From Echinicola jeungdonensis (GTDB lineage: Bacteria; Bacteroidota; Bacteroidia; Cytophagales; Cyclobacteriaceae), in contig NZ_JAUFQT010000001.1 in NCBI RefSeq assembly GCF_030409905.1, positions 1,262,001 to 1,326,000 on the forward strand: a stretch of DNA of 64,000 nucleotides. Direction: 5' to 3'. The notes beneath the pieces were generated by a model. The model worked only from the letters and a program-made list of their open reading frames with translations. It was not told where the DNA came from and made no database searches. How positions within the stretch are numbered: position 1 is the stretch's first letter; the number at the start of each line of letters is the position of its first letter. The position numbers and the translations under genes were made by a program. Below, piece by piece: positions 52,820 to 62,453 of this stretch.

Positions 52820-54409
52820 TTATTTAACCAAATACCAGCCCTTTGGGTCCACTTTAACCGGCCTTTTGCTTTTTACTTCTACAGGTTCGGGACCCAAAAT
52901 CAGCCGCTCCACTCCTTTAGAGGTCTCTACTTCCATGGGTAGGGAAAAATCAATATTGTCCAGTTGGATTTCATATTTCCTTTTTCCCTTCTTCTTAATT
53001 TTTACATGGGGCACTTCAGTGGTATAGAGATACAAATCAAAAAAACCTTGAAGGTCCTTTCCAGAATAACGCTGCACAAAATCAGTAAAATCTTTGGTAC
53101 CAACCAGATTTTCATAGGTATAAGCTTTGTCCTCCACAAAAGCCTTTAGCATAGGGAAAAAGACATCATCCCCCAAAATATATCGTAATGAATGGAGTAT
53201 AAACGCTCCTTTACTGTAAATTTCTGAATGATAAGCCTCATCAGTGGTGGTTTGAGCTGGAAAAGCAACAGGGTTTTCATTTTTGATAGACCTGGCCACA
53301 TCCCTTGCATGTTTATGATAGGCACTTTCCCCACCATGCTCCCTATAGAATAGCCAATCACCATAGGAGCAAATGCCTTCATGGATCCAAAAATCTGCCC
53401 AATCTGCAACCGTAACCTTATTGCCCCACCATTCATGTCCCAGCTCATGATATAAAAGCCAGTCATAATAGACCTCACCTATCCTGGTAAACTGGTAATT
53501 GTTTCCATAAGCATTGATGGTCTGATGCTCCATACCCAAATAAGGTGTTTCAACCAAGCCTATTTTGTCTTCAGGAAATGGAAACTCACCAAAATATTTT
53601 TCCTGGGTACGGACGCTAGTTTCCAGGATTTGCAAAAGCATTGGGGCTTTAGCGGCATTTTCTTCCAGGACATACACTTTCATGGGAATTTCCCTCCCAC
53701 CCCGGGAGGTGTAGGTTTTTTCTTCAAGATGCAACCTTCCCATGGTAAAATTGATATTGTAATTATTGATGGGATAATCGGTAGCCCAATGGAAATAATT
53801 AAAGCCGGTTTTGGTATCATTGGAAATCAAATTCCCGTTTGCGGCAACAAAATAGGGGTAAGGCACCTTAAAATGTAAATCCACTCCTTCTGAAGGCTCA
53901 CTGGAAGGATGATCCAAACAGGGCATAAAAATTTTTGCTCCCTCATTTTGGGAGGAAAGCCCCATCCAATGATTTCCTTTTTGGTCTCTTTCCCAGGTAA
54001 ATCCCCCCACCCAGGGAGGATTGGTGGCAATGGGAGTTTTTCCACGGTAAAAAACCTTTACTTTATTACCCGAATCCTCGACAGGGAAAATATCCAAAGT
54101 ATCCCCATGATGATCAAAAGAAATGTTTTTCCCTGCCATTTCCACTTTGAGAACTGTATATCTTTCAATAAGATTTAGCCTAAGAGTATCCAGTGCCCCA
54201 GTCTTTTCAAAACTAACCTCCACATAACCGTCAATGGCCTTTGTATTGGGTAACAATTCCAGGTTTAACAAATAATGCTTCACCTTATATTGATTTTGCA
54301 GTGGATCTTTGGGACCACCCCATGTCCAATTCTGTACTTCTTGGGCCTCAAGTTGAAAGCTGACAAAAAGTAACAGCATCAACAGGCAAGGTTTGGTTAT
54401 TAATTTCAT
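52820..54409 (-). CDS. Secreted M1-family zinc aminopeptidase
   Basis: The 529-residue protein has a signal peptide (about 1-22, ending LEAQ). The M1 catalytic zinc motif is HELGHEWWGN, with the third ligand Glu in FWIHEG 18 residues later. The GAMEN exopeptidase motif is present as the variant LGMEHQ. The N-terminal beta domain matches the family (LNLELLPNTKAIDGYVEVSF). The protein ends soon after the catalytic domain, so the long C-terminal helical domain of PepN-type enzymes is missing; compact M1 peptidases of this size are common in the phylum. It probably trims peptides in the periplasm. Confidence 0.92.
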   Translation of the reverse strand: MKLITKPCLLMLLLFVSFQLEAQEVQNWTWGGPKDPLQNQYKVKHYLLNLELLPNTKAIDGYVEVSFEKTGALDTLRLNLIERYTVLKVEMAGKNISFDHHGDTLDIFPVEDSGNKVKVFYRGKTPIATNPPWVGGFTWERDQKGNHWMGLSSQNEGAKIFMPCLDHPSSEPSEGVDLHFKVPYPYFVAANGNLISNDTKTGFNYFHWATDYPINNYNINFTMGRLHLEEKTYTSRGGREIPMKVYVLEENAAKAPMLLQILETSVRTQEKYFGEFPFPEDKIGLVETPYLGMEHQTINAYGNNYQFTRIGEVYYDWLLYHELGHEWWGNKVTVADWADFWIHEGICSYGDWLFYREHGGESAYHKHARDVARSIKNENPVAFPAQTTTDEAYHSEIYSKGAFILHSLRYILGDDVFFPMLKAFVEDKAYTYENLVGTKDFTDFVQRYSGKDLQGFFDLYLYTTEVPHVKIKKKGKRKYEIQLDNIDFSLPMEVETSKGVERLILGPEPVEVKSKRPVKVDPKGWYLVK

Positions 54410-54741
54410 ATAGCCAAATTAGTTTTTTAAACCCGGGTAGGAAAGCCCGATTATATTAACGGCATTGGAACCACTTTAAAATTCCCAATTTCCGGCCGAA
54501 CAAAAAATCTAACCAATTTAGCAGAATAAAAGAAAAATTACTTTCAGAATAATGTCCATTGGTTTTTTTAAGAGTCATTGGACATAAGAAAATTTACTCA
54601 ACAAGGTTTACTATATCCCCTCCATACAACTAAAGTGGTAAAAGAGGGGTTTTAGGGGAACCTGATAGAAGGATAAAATTTTAGGGGACTGTTTATTAAT
54701 TCAAGTTTTTTACCTTAAAACCATTCAGCTTTCCAACATTA
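54410..54741. other. Intergenic region, no gene seen
   Basis: The 332 bp lie between two minus-strand genes. All frames are broken. I see no clear hairpin terminator, promoter match or repeat. Confidence 0.5.
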
Positions 54742-55182
54742 TCAATCCTCAAGGGAATTATAACTGTCGACCTGCTCCAAAACCCAGTCCTTGTATTTGT
54801 TAAAGCGGAAATCCAGCCATTTTTCTTTATAGCTTTGGGATTCCTCAATTAAAAAGGTAAATCTTTCCATGGCTTTGTTTTTCGTCAGGGCATCGTACAA
54901 ATCTTCTTGGAAAGAACGGTTTTCCACAAACTGATCCGTAAACTGATCCATAATAAAGGATTCCTGTGAAGGTTCCATTTTCACAAATTCTGCATAATTC
55001 ATAGGATCAGCATCTATTTCGTCCAATAAATCCTCCTCCTCCAGGGTCAAATCTTCCGAAAAATTTTCTTCTTCATCTGGAAGGTGATGAATAATCTTTT
55101 TGTCTTCCTGATAATAACATACTTTGCCTTTTAAAAGATATTTGGCAATGGTACTAACTTCTTTTTCTGATAGGGTAAGCAT
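54742..55182 (-). CDS. UPF0158-like acidic protein
   Basis: The 146-residue protein is strongly acidic and shows the pattern of the UPF0158 family. A short beta N-terminal part mentions a Tyr/Cys motif (GKVCYYQEDKK). A Glu/Asp-rich middle (DLTLEEEDLLDEIDADP) follows. The helical C-terminal part has FMDQF-like, RSFQEDLYDAL and ERFTFLIEES followed by YKEKWLDFRF. The frame is open 26 codons further upstream, but that part is hydrophobic and unlike the family, so MLTLSEKE at 55182 is chosen. The function is unknown. Confidence 0.6.
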   Translation of the reverse strand: MLTLSEKEVSTIAKYLLKGKVCYYQEDKKIIHHLPDEEENFSEDLTLEEEDLLDEIDADPMNYAEFVKMEPSQESFIMDQFTDQFVENRSFQEDLYDALTKNKAMERFTFLIEESQSYKEKWLDFRFNKYKDWVLEQVDSYNSLED

Positions 55183-55328
55183 CTCAATGATGTTAAAATT
55201 AATTTGGGAGAAAATTACGGAACAAGCCCTAAAAATCAAATAACCGGCTAAAAAATTCATACTTGTTTTAATTTAGAGCCCATTAAAAAACTTTGAGGAT
55301 TTGACTAAACTTATTTTTAAGCAATCAA

Positions 55329-55357
55329 TTGCCTAAAAGATTCGTTTTCTATATTTG
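55329..55357 (+). promoter_or_regulatory. Promoter before the decayed outer-membrane barrel gene
   Basis: TTG (55329-55331), 18-nt spacer, TATATTTG (55350-55357). It sits 67 bp before the ATG and looks intact, although the gene is broken. Confidence 0.55.
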
Positions 55358-55424
55358 ACCTGAGATTCAGTGGAGTACATTTTTATCCCCTAATTAAGAT
55401 TTTCACTTTTAAAAGCATTAAAAT

Positions 55425-56612
55425 ATGAAATCCAGTTCAATCCTTTTTTTTCTTTTATTCTCTTGCATTTTTTTTCAGGTAAAGGCCCAAAATAATTTTA
55501 AAGAAGCCTTTATCATAAATCTGGAAAATGACACCCTTAAAGGTTTGATTAACTCAAGGTCCGAATTTAAAAACTACAACTCTTGCCAATTTAAACGGAA
55601 TGGAGAACTCACCACTTATCAACCCAACCAAATTCACGGTTTTGGCTTCCAACAAGGTAAATTTTATAGTGCAGAAATCATTAAAAGAAAATTTGTGGAA
55701 ACCCTGGTATTTGGGGACCTTAGCCTTTACAAATACAAGTCCCAATATTTTTTAAAAAAGGAGGGCAAAACATACAAACTTCAACCCAAAGACAACGAAG
55801 TAAATTATAGAGGAAAAAAAGCAGTTTATGAAGACAAGAAATGTTGAAGAATAGTAGCTTTCCTTATCTCCGATTTCCTTTCTAAGCCCAATGAGTTGGC
55901 CCAAAGGGTAAGTTTACAAGAAAATAGCCTTAGCCGTTTGGTTTCCCGGTACAATCAATGCAAAGGGGGGGATTTTGTGGCCTTCAAGGAATCCAAACCC
56001 TGGACCAAATTACAAATTAAATGTGGGAGCAAGCATTGGAATGCACCAATCCAAATTGGGGATTTATGAAGAATTTGAGAATTTGCTATTTTATCTGGAT
56101 GGACCGTACTATTCAGTGGCCCCTTCATTTGGTGTAATTTTCACTCTTTCCTCCCCTAGATTATCCGAGCGGATATCTTTTCAAACTGAGGTTCACTATT
56201 TCAAATCCCATTATAGCTCCCACTTAATTATTGAAAGGAGCATCACCGAAATCCATAATTCCAATATCAACCTGACTACCTTTTCGGTCCCCCTATCTCT
56301 CAAATACACGGTACCTTATGAAAAATTTGCATTGAGTTTTCAGGGTGGCCTAAATGTGGATTACCATTTGGAGAAAAAACAAAATGGGATGCCCAAAAAA
56401 TTATGGGGGATAAGGTAAATAAAGTAGAAAGGGGAACCCCATTTATCATGGAAAAAAACCAAAATGGATTATGGGCTGGAGGCGCCATCCAAAAGTCTTT
56501 GAAAAAAGTCAATCTGGATCTTTCCCTTCGATATTTCTCCATGCCCGGTCACAATGCCCATTTTTTCAGTTTAAGCCGTATAGGTTTGAATTTGATTATT
56601 TCGAGCAAATGA
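55425..56612 (+). pseudogene. Broken secreted outer-membrane beta-barrel protein gene (PorT-like)
   Basis: Three frames together give one protein. It starts with a signal peptide (LFSCIFFQVKAQ) and a globular part through GKKAVYEDKK. An in-frame TGA (55845-55847) follows, after which the same frame continues sensibly (LISDFLSKPNELA to KESKPWTK). A frameshift near 56005-56015 moves to a frame with barrel-like strands (LNVGASIGMHQSKLG; SFGVIFTLSSPRL; FALSFQGGLNVDYHL). A second frameshift near 56395 restores the first frame for the last strands, ending LSRIGLNLIISSK. One stop and two shifts make it a clear pseudogene. The intact family (outer membrane barrel with an N-terminal periplasmic part) has no assigned role. 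Confidence 0.75.
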
Positions 56613-56888
56613 AGAGAAATTTTAGAATATATAGACTAGGGGGGCTATTTGTGATCAACGGACAACCTGCCCAAAAGGATGAGTTTTAGAAAAATCCCAT
56701 TAGCATACTTGATAAATGAGGAATAAGAAAAAATAACCAACTGATTTACAGGAAATTTAAACAAAACTCAATTTTAACCGTAAAAAAACGCATACAGGGC
56801 TTGCTTATCACAGTTCAACCCCCTACATTTGTATCACCGTTCAGCAAGGAGCGGACAACAAATAGAAGTCAATAGACAAAACATATAT

Positions 56889-56961
<73 letters not shown>

Positions 56962-56966
56962 CTACG

Positions 56967-56993
56967 AAGGATACCAAATGGTATCCTTTTTTT
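56967..56993 (+). terminator. Terminator of the initiator tRNA gene
   Basis: Perfect stem AAGGATACC / GGTATCCTT with loop AAAT followed by T residues. Confidence 0.92.
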
Positions 56994-57003
56994 ATGCATA
57001 AAA

Positions 57004-57066
57004 TTTAGCTCAGTGGGTTCATATTAGCCTGAGGCTGACATCAGGTCGATCCGGTTCCCGCTTCTA
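57004..57066 (+). pseudogene. Decayed tRNA copy next to the initiator tRNA
   Basis: The stretch reads TAGCTCAGTGGG, GCCTGAGGCTGACATCAGG, then GTCGATCCGGTTCCCGCTTCTA. Its 3' part matches the T-arm and acceptor end of the adjacent tRNA-Met (TTCCCGCTACTA). The 5' acceptor strand and a proper anticodon loop are missing, so it cannot form a cloverleaf. It is followed by a mutated copy of the same terminator (57068-57096), so the tRNA plus terminator appears to have been duplicated in tandem and one copy has decayed. Confidence 0.6.
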
Positions 57067-57067
57067 T

Positions 57068-57096
57068 AAGGACACTAGAAATGGTATCCTTTTTTT
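57068..57096 (+). terminator. Imperfect copy of the tRNA terminator
   Basis: AAGGACACTAGAAATGGTATCC followed by seven T. It is the same hairpin as at 56967-56993 with changes in the left arm and loop. Confidence 0.6.
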
Positions 57097-57196
57097 CCAA
57101 AATTTTGACTCATCGGACCTCCTATGAACTTCTTATGCACCAGATATACATCCATTATCATATTAAATTAAGCGTTATGCTTTTTTTTTTTTGCAT

Positions 57197-57214
57197 TTAA
57201 TCCTTTACACAGCG
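57197..57214 (-). pseudogene. Detached last codons of the FISUMP lipoprotein gene
   Basis: Read on the minus strand this is CGC TGT GTA AAG GAT TAA (Arg-Cys-Val-Lys-Asp-stop), the usual ending of FISUMP proteins. It lies on the far side of the IS21 copy B element, and its first 7 bases (57208-57214) are the target-site duplicate. It is separated from the rest of the gene, which starts at 59843. Confidence 0.8.
57208..57214. repeat. Target-site duplication of IS21 copy B, left copy
   Basis: CACAGCG, directly repeated at 59843-59849 on the other side of the element. A 7-bp duplication is within the IS21 range of 4-8 bp. Confidence 0.88.
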
Positions 57215-57413
57215 TGTCTAAAACGGAGGTCACTGGGCCACGGTTTACGGTGATAGCGGGCCAGCCATTCCGGGAATCACTGGGCCAAAAATAGAGTCGG
57301 TTTTCCGGAGGTCACTGGGCCATTTTAGGATTCCCGAGCTGTTTGGTACCGGAGGTCATTGGGCCACTTTCCATGATAAGTTATTAGCCTTGTAGTCGAA
57401 TAACAGCAACTAC

Positions 57414-58952
57414 ATGGCAGGACAAAGAATAGACATCATGGATTTAAGAAGTTTGATCACCTTCAAGCAGAAGGGGCTTAGCAACCGAAAAGTGGCAGAC
57501 CTATTGGGCGTCAACCGAAAGACCGTTGACAGTTATGTCAGGCGTTTCAGGGATCTTTCCCTTGGGTACGGGGAACTGCTCTCCCTTGACGGCAAAGATC
57601 TACAGGAACTTTTCACCGAGACAGGGCAGACCGAAAAGGAACGTTATGAGCATCTCTCGGGGTGTTTTCCCCACATCGACGGGGAGATGAAAAAGCCCGG
57701 CTGTACCCTGCAGGTACTGTGGAAGGAATATATCTCCCAAAATCCGGAAGGCTATAAATACAGCCAGTTCACCTGGCACTACCGGCAATGGAAGAAGCGC
57801 AACAACGCCAGTGGCAAGCTGTCCCACCGTGCCGGGGAAAAGCTTTTCGTGGACTTTTGCGGAAAGAAGCTGCACTACGTTGACCGCCGGACTGGGGAGC
57901 AGATAGCCGTAGAGGTTTTTGTTGGTGTCCTGCCCTGCAGCCAGTACACTTACATAAGGGCGGTGCCCAGCCAAAAACGGGAGGATTTTATCAGCTGTCT
58001 GGTCTATTGTCTGGGCTGGATGGGCGGGGTACCCTATGCCGTCGTCCCTGACAATCTCAAATCAGCAGTGGACAAGGCCTCAAAATATGCCCCGGTCCTC
58101 AACAAGACCTTTTCGGATTTTGGCCTCCATTACGGCTGCGCCCTTGATCCTGCCCGGCCCTATAGCCCGCAGGACAAATCACTCGTGGAGCGTTCGGTCA
58201 CCCTGGTCTACCAACGGATCTATTACCCCTTGGGCAACCATACCTTCTTCAGCCTGGAGGAGCTCAATGCGGCCATTGCAGAAAAACTGGAGGAGTACAA
58301 TGACTACCTGCTCAGCCATGGACAGGGCAGCAGGCGAAGCCAGTTTTTGGACATCGAAAAGGAGTTCCTGCAGCCCCTTCCCAAAAGCATCTACAGCATC
58401 CGTTATTATAAAAAGGCCACCGTCCAGAAATCCTCCCATGTTTACCTGGGAGAGGACAAAAACTATTATAGCTGTCCCTATCGCTATATGGGCAAGAGCG
58501 TGGAGTTACAGTACAACCGGAACACCGTGGAGATATTTTACCGTCAGGAGCGGATCGCATCCCACAAAAGGGCTTCCCGGCAAGGCCAGTACATCACCAT
58601 CGGGGAACATATGCCCAGCAACCACCAATACTACAATGACTGGAGCCCGGAATACTTTGACCGGAGGGCACAAAAAGTTGGTCCGAACACCCAGGAGTAT
58701 ATCGGAACGTTGATCGGCCAGTACACCTATCCCGAAATCGGCTACAAACAGGCACAGGGGATTCTTTCCTTCTTGAAAAGCTATGGACAGGAGCGTCTGG
58801 AAAGGGCCTGTAAACGGGCACTGGGCTTCGAAAAAGCCTCCTACCATACCCTTGAAAGGATACTTAAAAACAAAATGGACCTCGAGGAACTGCCTCCTGC
58901 CAAGGATCATTTAACCCCGGGTCACAAGAACATCAGGGGCTCCTACAGCTGA
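57414..58952 (+). CDS. istA: IS21-family transposase IstA (copy B)
   Basis: The 512-residue transposase has an N-terminal helix-turn-helix (GLSNRKVADLLGVNRKTVDSYV) and the DDE catalytic residues in FVDFCGKKLHYV, VVPDNLKSAVD and LVERSVTLVYQR. It looks intact. It starts about 50 bp after the last left-end repeat. It shares the overall pattern with copy A (similar length, LDWSPDYF versus DWSPEYF near the C-terminus), but the sequences have clearly diverged. Together with IstB it moves the element. Confidence 0.95.
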   Translation: MAGQRIDIMDLRSLITFKQKGLSNRKVADLLGVNRKTVDSYVRRFRDLSLGYGELLSLDGKDLQELFTETGQTEKERYEHLSGCFPHIDGEMKKPGCTLQVLWKEYISQNPEGYKYSQFTWHYRQWKKRNNASGKLSHRAGEKLFVDFCGKKLHYVDRRTGEQIAVEVFVGVLPCSQYTYIRAVPSQKREDFISCLVYCLGWMGGVPYAVVPDNLKSAVDKASKYAPVLNKTFSDFGLHYGCALDPARPYSPQDKSLVERSVTLVYQRIYYPLGNHTFFSLEELNAAIAEKLEEYNDYLLSHGQGSRRSQFLDIEKEFLQPLPKSIYSIRYYKKATVQKSSHVYLGEDKNYYSCPYRYMGKSVELQYNRNTVEIFYRQERIASHKRASRQGQYITIGEHMPSNHQYYNDWSPEYFDRRAQKVGPNTQEYIGTLIGQYTYPEIGYKQAQGILSFLKSYGQERLERACKRALGFEKASYHTLERILKNKMDLEELPPAKDHLTPGHKNIRGSYS

Positions 58953-59002
58953 CAGGCCGCCCTCTTGATGAAACGAATTATAATATCCCAACCAAATGAA
59001 TT

Positions 59003-59740
59003 ATGAACGAACACAACACCATTGAAAAAATGAAACAGATGCGCATGGGTACCATGGCGGAACTTTACCACAAGAATCTGACAGAACATCTCTATCAGGA
59101 CATGTCGGCCGACGAACTGTTGGCCTTTCTAGTGGACAGCGAATGGGAGTACAGGCAGAACAAAAGCATAGACAACCTCATACGTCAGGCAGGGTTTAAA
59201 CAGGCCGCTGCGGCAACTGACATTGATTACCATAACTCCCGTAACCTGGACAGGGGGCTGTTTGAGAGATTGCTCGGACTGGCCTTCATCAAAAACCGGA
59301 CGAACATCATCCTTACCGGGGCCACCGGATCCGGGAAAAGTTACCTGGCCCAGTGTCTTGGGGTCAGGGCCTGCCAGCACAGGTTCAGGACGCTTTATTA
59401 CAATACGGCCAGGTTTTTTGATGCGGTAAGATTGGCCAAGCTGGAAGGTACCTACCATAAACTGCTCAAAAAGCTCGAAAAAACCAATGTGCTCATCTTG
59501 GACGACTTTGGTCTGGCCCCGATGGATGGGCAGGCCAGGATTGCCCTTATGGACATCATGGAAGACCGCTATGAGAAAAGTTCAACGATCATTGCATCAC
59601 AGATACCGGTCAGCCAATGGCATGGAACCATTGGTGATGACAGCATTGCAGATGCCGTGCTCGACAGGCTCGTATACTCCTCACATAGGATAGAACTGGA
59701 AGGAGAATCCATGAGAAGCAAAAAGAAGTTGGACAATTAA
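59003..59740 (+). CDS. istB: IS21-family helper ATPase IstB (copy B)
   Basis: The 245-residue AAA+ ATPase has Walker A GATGSGKS (about 107-114) and Walker B VLILDDFG (about 158-165). The Ile-Pro-Val-Ser-Gln-Trp and SSHRIELEGESMRSK motifs are typical of IstB. It follows istA by 50 bp and ends about 30 bp before the first right-end repeat. No defect is visible, so this copy should be mobile. Confidence 0.95.
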   Translation: MNEHNTIEKMKQMRMGTMAELYHKNLTEHLYQDMSADELLAFLVDSEWEYRQNKSIDNLIRQAGFKQAAAATDIDYHNSRNLDRGLFERLLGLAFIKNRTNIILTGATGSGKSYLAQCLGVRACQHRFRTLYYNTARFFDAVRLAKLEGTYHKLLKKLEKTNVLILDDFGLAPMDGQARIALMDIMEDRYEKSSTIIASQIPVSQWHGTIGDDSIADAVLDRLVYSSHRIELEGESMRSKKKLDN

Positions 59741-59842
59741 ATTTTAACCCTATTATTGCACTTGGAAAGTGGCCCAATGATTCCCGGAATCCGTGGCCCA
59801 GTATACGCCGGAAACACTGGCCCAGCATCGCCGGAATAGACA

Positions 59843-59849
59843 CACAGCG
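59843..59849. repeat. Target-site duplication of IS21 copy B, right copy
   Basis: CACAGCG, identical to 57208-57214 and directly outside the TAGACA end of the element. Confidence 0.88.
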
Positions 59850-61256
59850 TACTGGTAACAGGTTTGTACTTTTCATTGAGGATAATTTTCTAGCAATACC
59901 TGTAGAACTGGATTCCTCAGCAGAGCTACTGAAACTCGGGTTTATAGCCCGTTTCATTATGGGGTAAAGACCATTTCCAGGAACCCACCATATTGCGTTA
60001 TTATCTCCTTCTATTACCCAGTAGCCTGGGCTGTCTGGGTCATCTGGATCAACCACATCCCAGAATATCATTTCTTCTAATGGATAGGCAGAAAACCCGG
60101 TTATGTTTGTAGCATCATTATTAAAACCCGGACTTAGAGGGTTTCTTAGATCTCTCCAATCAGTCGCCTTCAACTTCCCTCCTAAATTTTGTTCTTTTCC
60201 TCTGTCCTCTTCAAAACTATCTAATTCATTAACCGGCATACCAAGGTAAGACTCTAATTCCTTCCAATCCTCATCTGTGGCCACATGCCATCCACAAGGG
60301 CAAATATTCCTTTGATCTTTTACCGCATATACTGTGTAGTACCCGCAAACTGGATAAAGGTTGGCCGAGGTCAGGACAACAGCCGACATACTCTGATCAA
60401 AATATTGCTCCATAAGGAAGGGGGCCATTTCCTCTGGAATCTCCTCACCATTACAAAAATTAGTGGCTTTCAGGTTTTCCGCCATCCAATACTGTTCCCC
60501 AATTTTAACTACTTTATAGGCATTTCCGCTGGCATCATACACTCGATTATTATTCCCTACTTCAAAATACTCTTCATAATATTCAAACGGCCCAAGAGCC
60601 AATTCTATATAGCTCACCTCACCTTCGGTTAGTTTTAAAAAGAAATGGTAATGAACATAGGCTTTTACTTCAATAAGCTTCTCAAAAGGACTACCATTGA
60701 AAAACTCATAGATTTCCAAAGTGGGCTTGAGGCCTTTTTTAACGTATACGTATAAATAATGGCTGTTTTCCGTCAAATGAAGCTTATGGTCGTCCCCAAT
60801 TTGAGAGGATTCCACATACTCAGTTCCAACCGTTATCAGTCCATATTCAGTACTTGCCTGAAGAGATATAGTTAGGTTGGTGTTATGGAGCGAAAATTCC
60901 ACTTCCACTTTAAATGGCAAAAAGCTTTCAAACTCCCCTCCCTCTACCTCTGATTTAAAAGTATATTCTCCATAGGGCAGCTTGATTTTGTAAGCTTCGG
61001 TAAAGTCATTGGGATTGTATTCAAGCGAGTATTCTTATCCAGTGGCTTGGTTGATGATATCAATGGTAGCAGATTCCCTGAAGATATGTTTCCAAGTGGA
61101 GGGTTCAGACGTTCTTCCGTTGGGAATATTGCTATCAAATTCGCTAATAGAAACCGCGAAAAATTTAACAACACCTTTTTGTAGGCTTTCAGGTTCTGTC
61201 TGGGTACATGCGGCAATAAATAACAGGACCAACAGGCAAGCATTTGATCTGTTCAT
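59843..61256 (-). pseudogene. FISUMP-domain lipoprotein gene, broken by an internal stop and an IS21 insertion
   Basis: The gene starts at 61256 with a lipoprotein signal (MNRSNACLLVLLFIAAC) and reads for 73 residues to QATG. A TAA stop (61035-61037) then interrupts the frame. The same frame continues at once with EYSLEYNPNDFTEAYKIKL, so only this codon is wrong. The FISUMP domain (about 150-400) shows VKIGEQYWMAENL, CPCGWHVATDEDWKELE, GGKLKATDWRD and the ending ARKLSSMKSTNLLPVRCV. The IS then replaces the last residues. The open frame runs about 76 codons into the IS (to 59610). FISUMP proteins are surface or periplasmic lipoproteins of unknown role. Confidence 0.85.
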
Positions 61257-61545
61257 AACAATAAGAATTTTACTTGAAAAATAATTTCAAAACGCTCATT
61301 TTCAGAAATTTAACTATTTGACAGCTTGATTTGAAAAGAATAAATTTTAATGCATTTCAACCACAATAAAATGTAAACAAGAAGATTTAAAGCCTTAAAA
61401 CCCTACTTCAAATAGGTTATCAGTCCCCCCATTTTTATTCGGCACCCCTGCATTTTTTTTGAAAATACACCAAAGTTTATTTGGCTTTTCTGGAAAAGTG
61501 TGCTCACTAGGAAAAAAACAAGTACCTTTGTAAAAAATTATTGAG
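61257..61545. other. Divergent intergenic region before era
   Basis: The 289 bp hold a TACCTTTG element (61523-61530) for era. I see no other clear feature; the promoter for the broken lipoprotein gene is not identified. Confidence 0.45.
61523..61530 (+). promoter_or_regulatory. -7 element for era-der
   Basis: TACCTTTG, identical to the rlmN element, 15 bp before the era ATG, which predicts a very short leader (about 9 nt). No -33 TTG at the right distance. Confidence 0.5.
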
Positions 61546-62436
61546 ATGACGGAAAAAACACACAAAGCTGGCTTTGTAAATATTATTGGCAAACCCAATG
61601 TGGGGAAGTCCACTTTGATGAATGTGCTTGTGGGTGAGAGGCTTTCCATTATTTCCTCCAAAGCCCAAACCACCCGGCATAGGATATTGGGCTTGATGAA
61701 TGATAAGGATTACCAAATTGTTTTTTCGGATACGCCCGGCATGCTCAAACCAAAGTATGAACTGCACAAAAGCATGATGAGCTTTGTGAACCTTTCTTTG
61801 GAAGATGCCGATGTTATCGTCTTTGTTACGGATCTATTTGAAACTGAAGAGGAGATAGAAGAAATCATTGAAAAAATCAATGCTGCAGGGGTTCCGGTTT
61901 TATTGGTGATCAACAAAATAGACCTTTCCAAGGACAATAAACTGGAAGAAGTAACCCAGTATTGGACCGAAAGACTGAAGGCGGATACCGTCATCCCCAT
62001 CTCAGCCACAGAAAATTTCAATATTGAAAAGGTGTTGCAGGAAATTCTGGACCGTCTGCCGATTCATCCACCCTATTATGACAAGGAGGAACTCACGGAT
62101 AGACCTGAGCGTTTTTTTGCTTCTGAGATTATCAGGGAAAAGGTATTTACCAATTACAAAAAGGAAATCCCTTACAGCACAGAAGTAGCTATTGACGAAT
62201 TTAAGGAAGACAATAAATTGATCCGGATCCGGGCCTTGATATTTGTAGAACGGTCCAGCCAAAAAGGTATCATCATTGGAGATAAGGGTAGCGCAATAAA
62301 AAAAGTTGGAACTTTGGCCAGGGAGGAACTGGAAAAGTTTTTCGGCAAAAAAGTTTTCCTGGAAACCCATGTCAAGGTGGAGGACAACTGGAGAAAAAAT
62401 AAAAATAAATTAAGAAAATTTGGTTACGACCAATAA
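61546..62436 (+). CDS. era: GTPase Era
   Basis: Era is a GTP-binding protein for 16S rRNA maturation and 30S assembly. The 296-residue protein has the G1 motif GKPNVGKS (about residues 15-22), G3 DTPGM, G4 NKID and the C-terminal KH domain with GDKGSAIKKVG. All are intact and the length is normal. der starts 18 bp later, so the two are co-transcribed. The promoter element is just upstream. Confidence 0.96.
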   Translation: MTEKTHKAGFVNIIGKPNVGKSTLMNVLVGERLSIISSKAQTTRHRILGLMNDKDYQIVFSDTPGMLKPKYELHKSMMSFVNLSLEDADVIVFVTDLFETEEEIEEIIEKINAAGVPVLLVINKIDLSKDNKLEEVTQYWTERLKADTVIPISATENFNIEKVLQEILDRLPIHPPYYDKEELTDRPERFFASEIIREKVFTNYKKEIPYSTEVAIDEFKEDNKLIRIRALIFVERSSQKGIIIGDKGSAIKKVGTLAREELEKFFGKKVFLETHVKVEDNWRKNKNKLRKFGYDQ

Positions 62437-62453
62437 AATAAAGCAATAAAGCA

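Larger units (their letters stand above)
57215..59842 (+). mobile_element. IS21-family insertion sequence, copy B (2628 bp)
   Basis: The element starts TGTCTA and ends TAGACA, with terminal repeats related over about 26 bp. Multiple internal end-repeats are present. Left copies end GGGCCA (57224-57240, 57248-57263, 57270-57287, 57305-57322, 57349-57366). Right copies begin TGGCCCA (59770-59787, 59794-59811, 59818-59834). It carries istA and istB in the plus direction and is bounded by the 7-bp direct repeat CACAGCG. It lies in the last codons of a leftward FISUMP lipoprotein gene. Its GC content is clearly higher than that of the neighbours. Its end sequences differ from those of copy A, so it belongs to a separate subgroup. 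Confidence 0.95.

Noticed and set aside
57004..57066. A second functional tRNA
   Set aside because: It lacks the 5' acceptor strand and a proper anticodon loop; it is a decayed copy.
59610..59842. A new 76-residue domain fused to the FISUMP protein
   Set aside because: It is an out-of-frame reading of the IS21 element on its reverse strand, created by the insertion.
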